Positions 5,757 to 6,385 of a DNA stretch of 6,385 bases are shown one piece after another. The notes under the pieces are model-generated. The model had not been told where the DNA came from, did not search any database, and saw only the letters and a program-made list of their open reading frames with translations. Every line of letters starts with the position of its first letter. The stretch's first letter is position 1. The stretch lies in the NCBI GenBank assembly GCA_016777745.1, contig JADHQX010000080.1:1-6385 (forward strand), read 5' to 3'. This DNA is from Candidatus Pelagibacterales bacterium. Lineage in GTDB: Bacteria > Pseudomonadota > Alphaproteobacteria > Pelagibacterales > AG-422-B15. The position numbers were made by a program, and so were the translations under genes.

Positions 5757-6385
5757 ATGAATATTCACGAATACCAAGCAAAAGAACTATTTAAATTATA
5801 TGATATCCCTGTATCTACAGGCTCAGTTGCTTATAGTTCTAATGAGATAGAAACTGCAGTAAATAATGTGAGTGGACCTACTTGGGTTGTTAAGGCTCAA
5901 ATTCATGCTGGCGGTAGAGGCAAAGGTGGTGGTGTTAAGGTTGTCAGTTCAGCTGGTGAAGCAATTCTAGAGGCAAAAAAAATGTTTGGAATGAATTTAA
6001 TTACACCTCAAACTGGTCCCGAAGGAAAACTAGTGCAAAGATTATATATTGAAAATGGTTCTGATATTGAAAAAGAACTTTATTTATCCTGCTTAGTAGA
6101 TCGCTCAACTAGCAAGGTAGCATTTATTGTATCCAAAATGGGTGGCATGGATATTGAGAAGGTTGCCGAAGAAACGCCTGATGAAATTACTACTATTTTT
6201 ATCGAACCAAGTACAGGTGTTACAAATGAAAACATAAAAACTATTGCAAATAGCTTAGGATTATCAGGGTCTTTAGAAGAGCAATTAGATGATTTAATAA
6301 AAAACTTATATAGATTTTTTGTCGAAAAAGATGCAAGTCTACTTGAAATAAATCCACTAATTATCACTGATACAAAAAAATTAAT
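5757..6385 (+). CDS. sucC: Succinyl-CoA synthetase beta subunit SucC, 3'-truncated by window edge
   Basis: This is the beta subunit of the heteromeric ligase that converts succinyl-CoA to succinate while forming ATP or GTP. Together with SucD, presumably just outside the window, it carries the nucleotide and succinate sites. The ATG three bases after the mdh stop begins MNIHEYQAKELF, the standard N-terminus of the family. The first 209 of about 390 codons are present with no stop. The ATP-grasp domain shows Lys46 and the glycine-rich GGRGKGGGVK segment (52-61), KELYLSCLVDR, and Asn199 in LLEINPL, a magnesium-binding residue at the same number as in E. coli. The second Mg ligand and the C-terminal CoA-ligase half lie beyond the edge. 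Nucleotide specificity cannot be judged from this part. No Shine-Dalgarno precedes it, so translation is likely coupled to mdh. Confidence 0.96.
   Translation, partial: MNIHEYQAKELFKLYDIPVSTGSVAYSSNEIETAVNNVSGPTWVVKAQIHAGGRGKGGGVKVVSSAGEAILEAKKMFGMNLITPQTGPEGKLVQRLYIENGSDIEKELYLSCLVDRSTSKVAFIVSKMGGMDIEKVAEETPDEITTIFIEPSTGVTNENIKTIANSLGLSGSLEEQLDDLIKNLYRFFVEKDASLLEINPLIITDTKKL

Noticed and set aside
6080..6367. 95-codon minus-strand open frame near the right edge
   Set aside because: It is antisense to sucC, whose conserved residues (including Asn199) are read in the plus frame.

Overview
This window looks like the chromosome of a low-GC, gene-dense, probably marine alphaproteobacterium of the SAR11 (Pelagibacterales) type or another streamlined AT-rich lineage. 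The reasons are the strong A+T bias, short spacers, starts mostly without Shine-Dalgarno sequences, and TCA-cycle genes in the order sdhD-sdhA-sdhB ... mdh-sucC with alphaproteobacterial-looking SdhA and SdhB. The taxonomic placement is inferred from memory of family sequences, not from a search.

Layout. Positions 1-48 hold the last codons of sdhD. sdhA (51-1829) and sdhB (1829-2614) follow on the plus strand and overlap by one base (TAATG). A bidirectional hairpin with a T tract (2615-2652) ends the sdh operon. Positions 2653-2917 hold no conventional gene. On the minus strand, however, they carry an ordered set of small elements: a 19-bp palindrome over a possible -35 box, a possible -10 box, a perfect 13-bp stem with a 26-nt loop, a Shine-Dalgarno sequence, and a 25-codon hydrophobic ORF that runs towards the sdhB terminator. 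This is the most unusual part of the window and is hypothetical. A stand-alone mini-Smr-domain gene (2918-3151, minus) comes next and diverges from mmsA (3219-4712, plus). mdh (4791-5753) and sucC (5757 to the window edge, 3' truncated) complete the plus-strand set.

Function. Succinate dehydrogenase (succinate to fumarate, electrons to quinone), malate dehydrogenase (malate to oxaloacetate) and succinyl-CoA synthetase (succinyl-CoA to succinate with nucleotide formation) are consecutive or near-consecutive TCA-cycle steps. MmsA, a CoA-acylating methylmalonate-semialdehyde dehydrogenase, makes propionyl-CoA from valine- or inositol-derived semialdehydes; through methylmalonyl-CoA this can enter the cycle as succinyl-CoA. 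All catalytic residues checked in the four complete enzymes are present, and nothing here looks degenerate. Apart from the 2653-2917 region and the Smr gene, the window is ordinary central metabolism.
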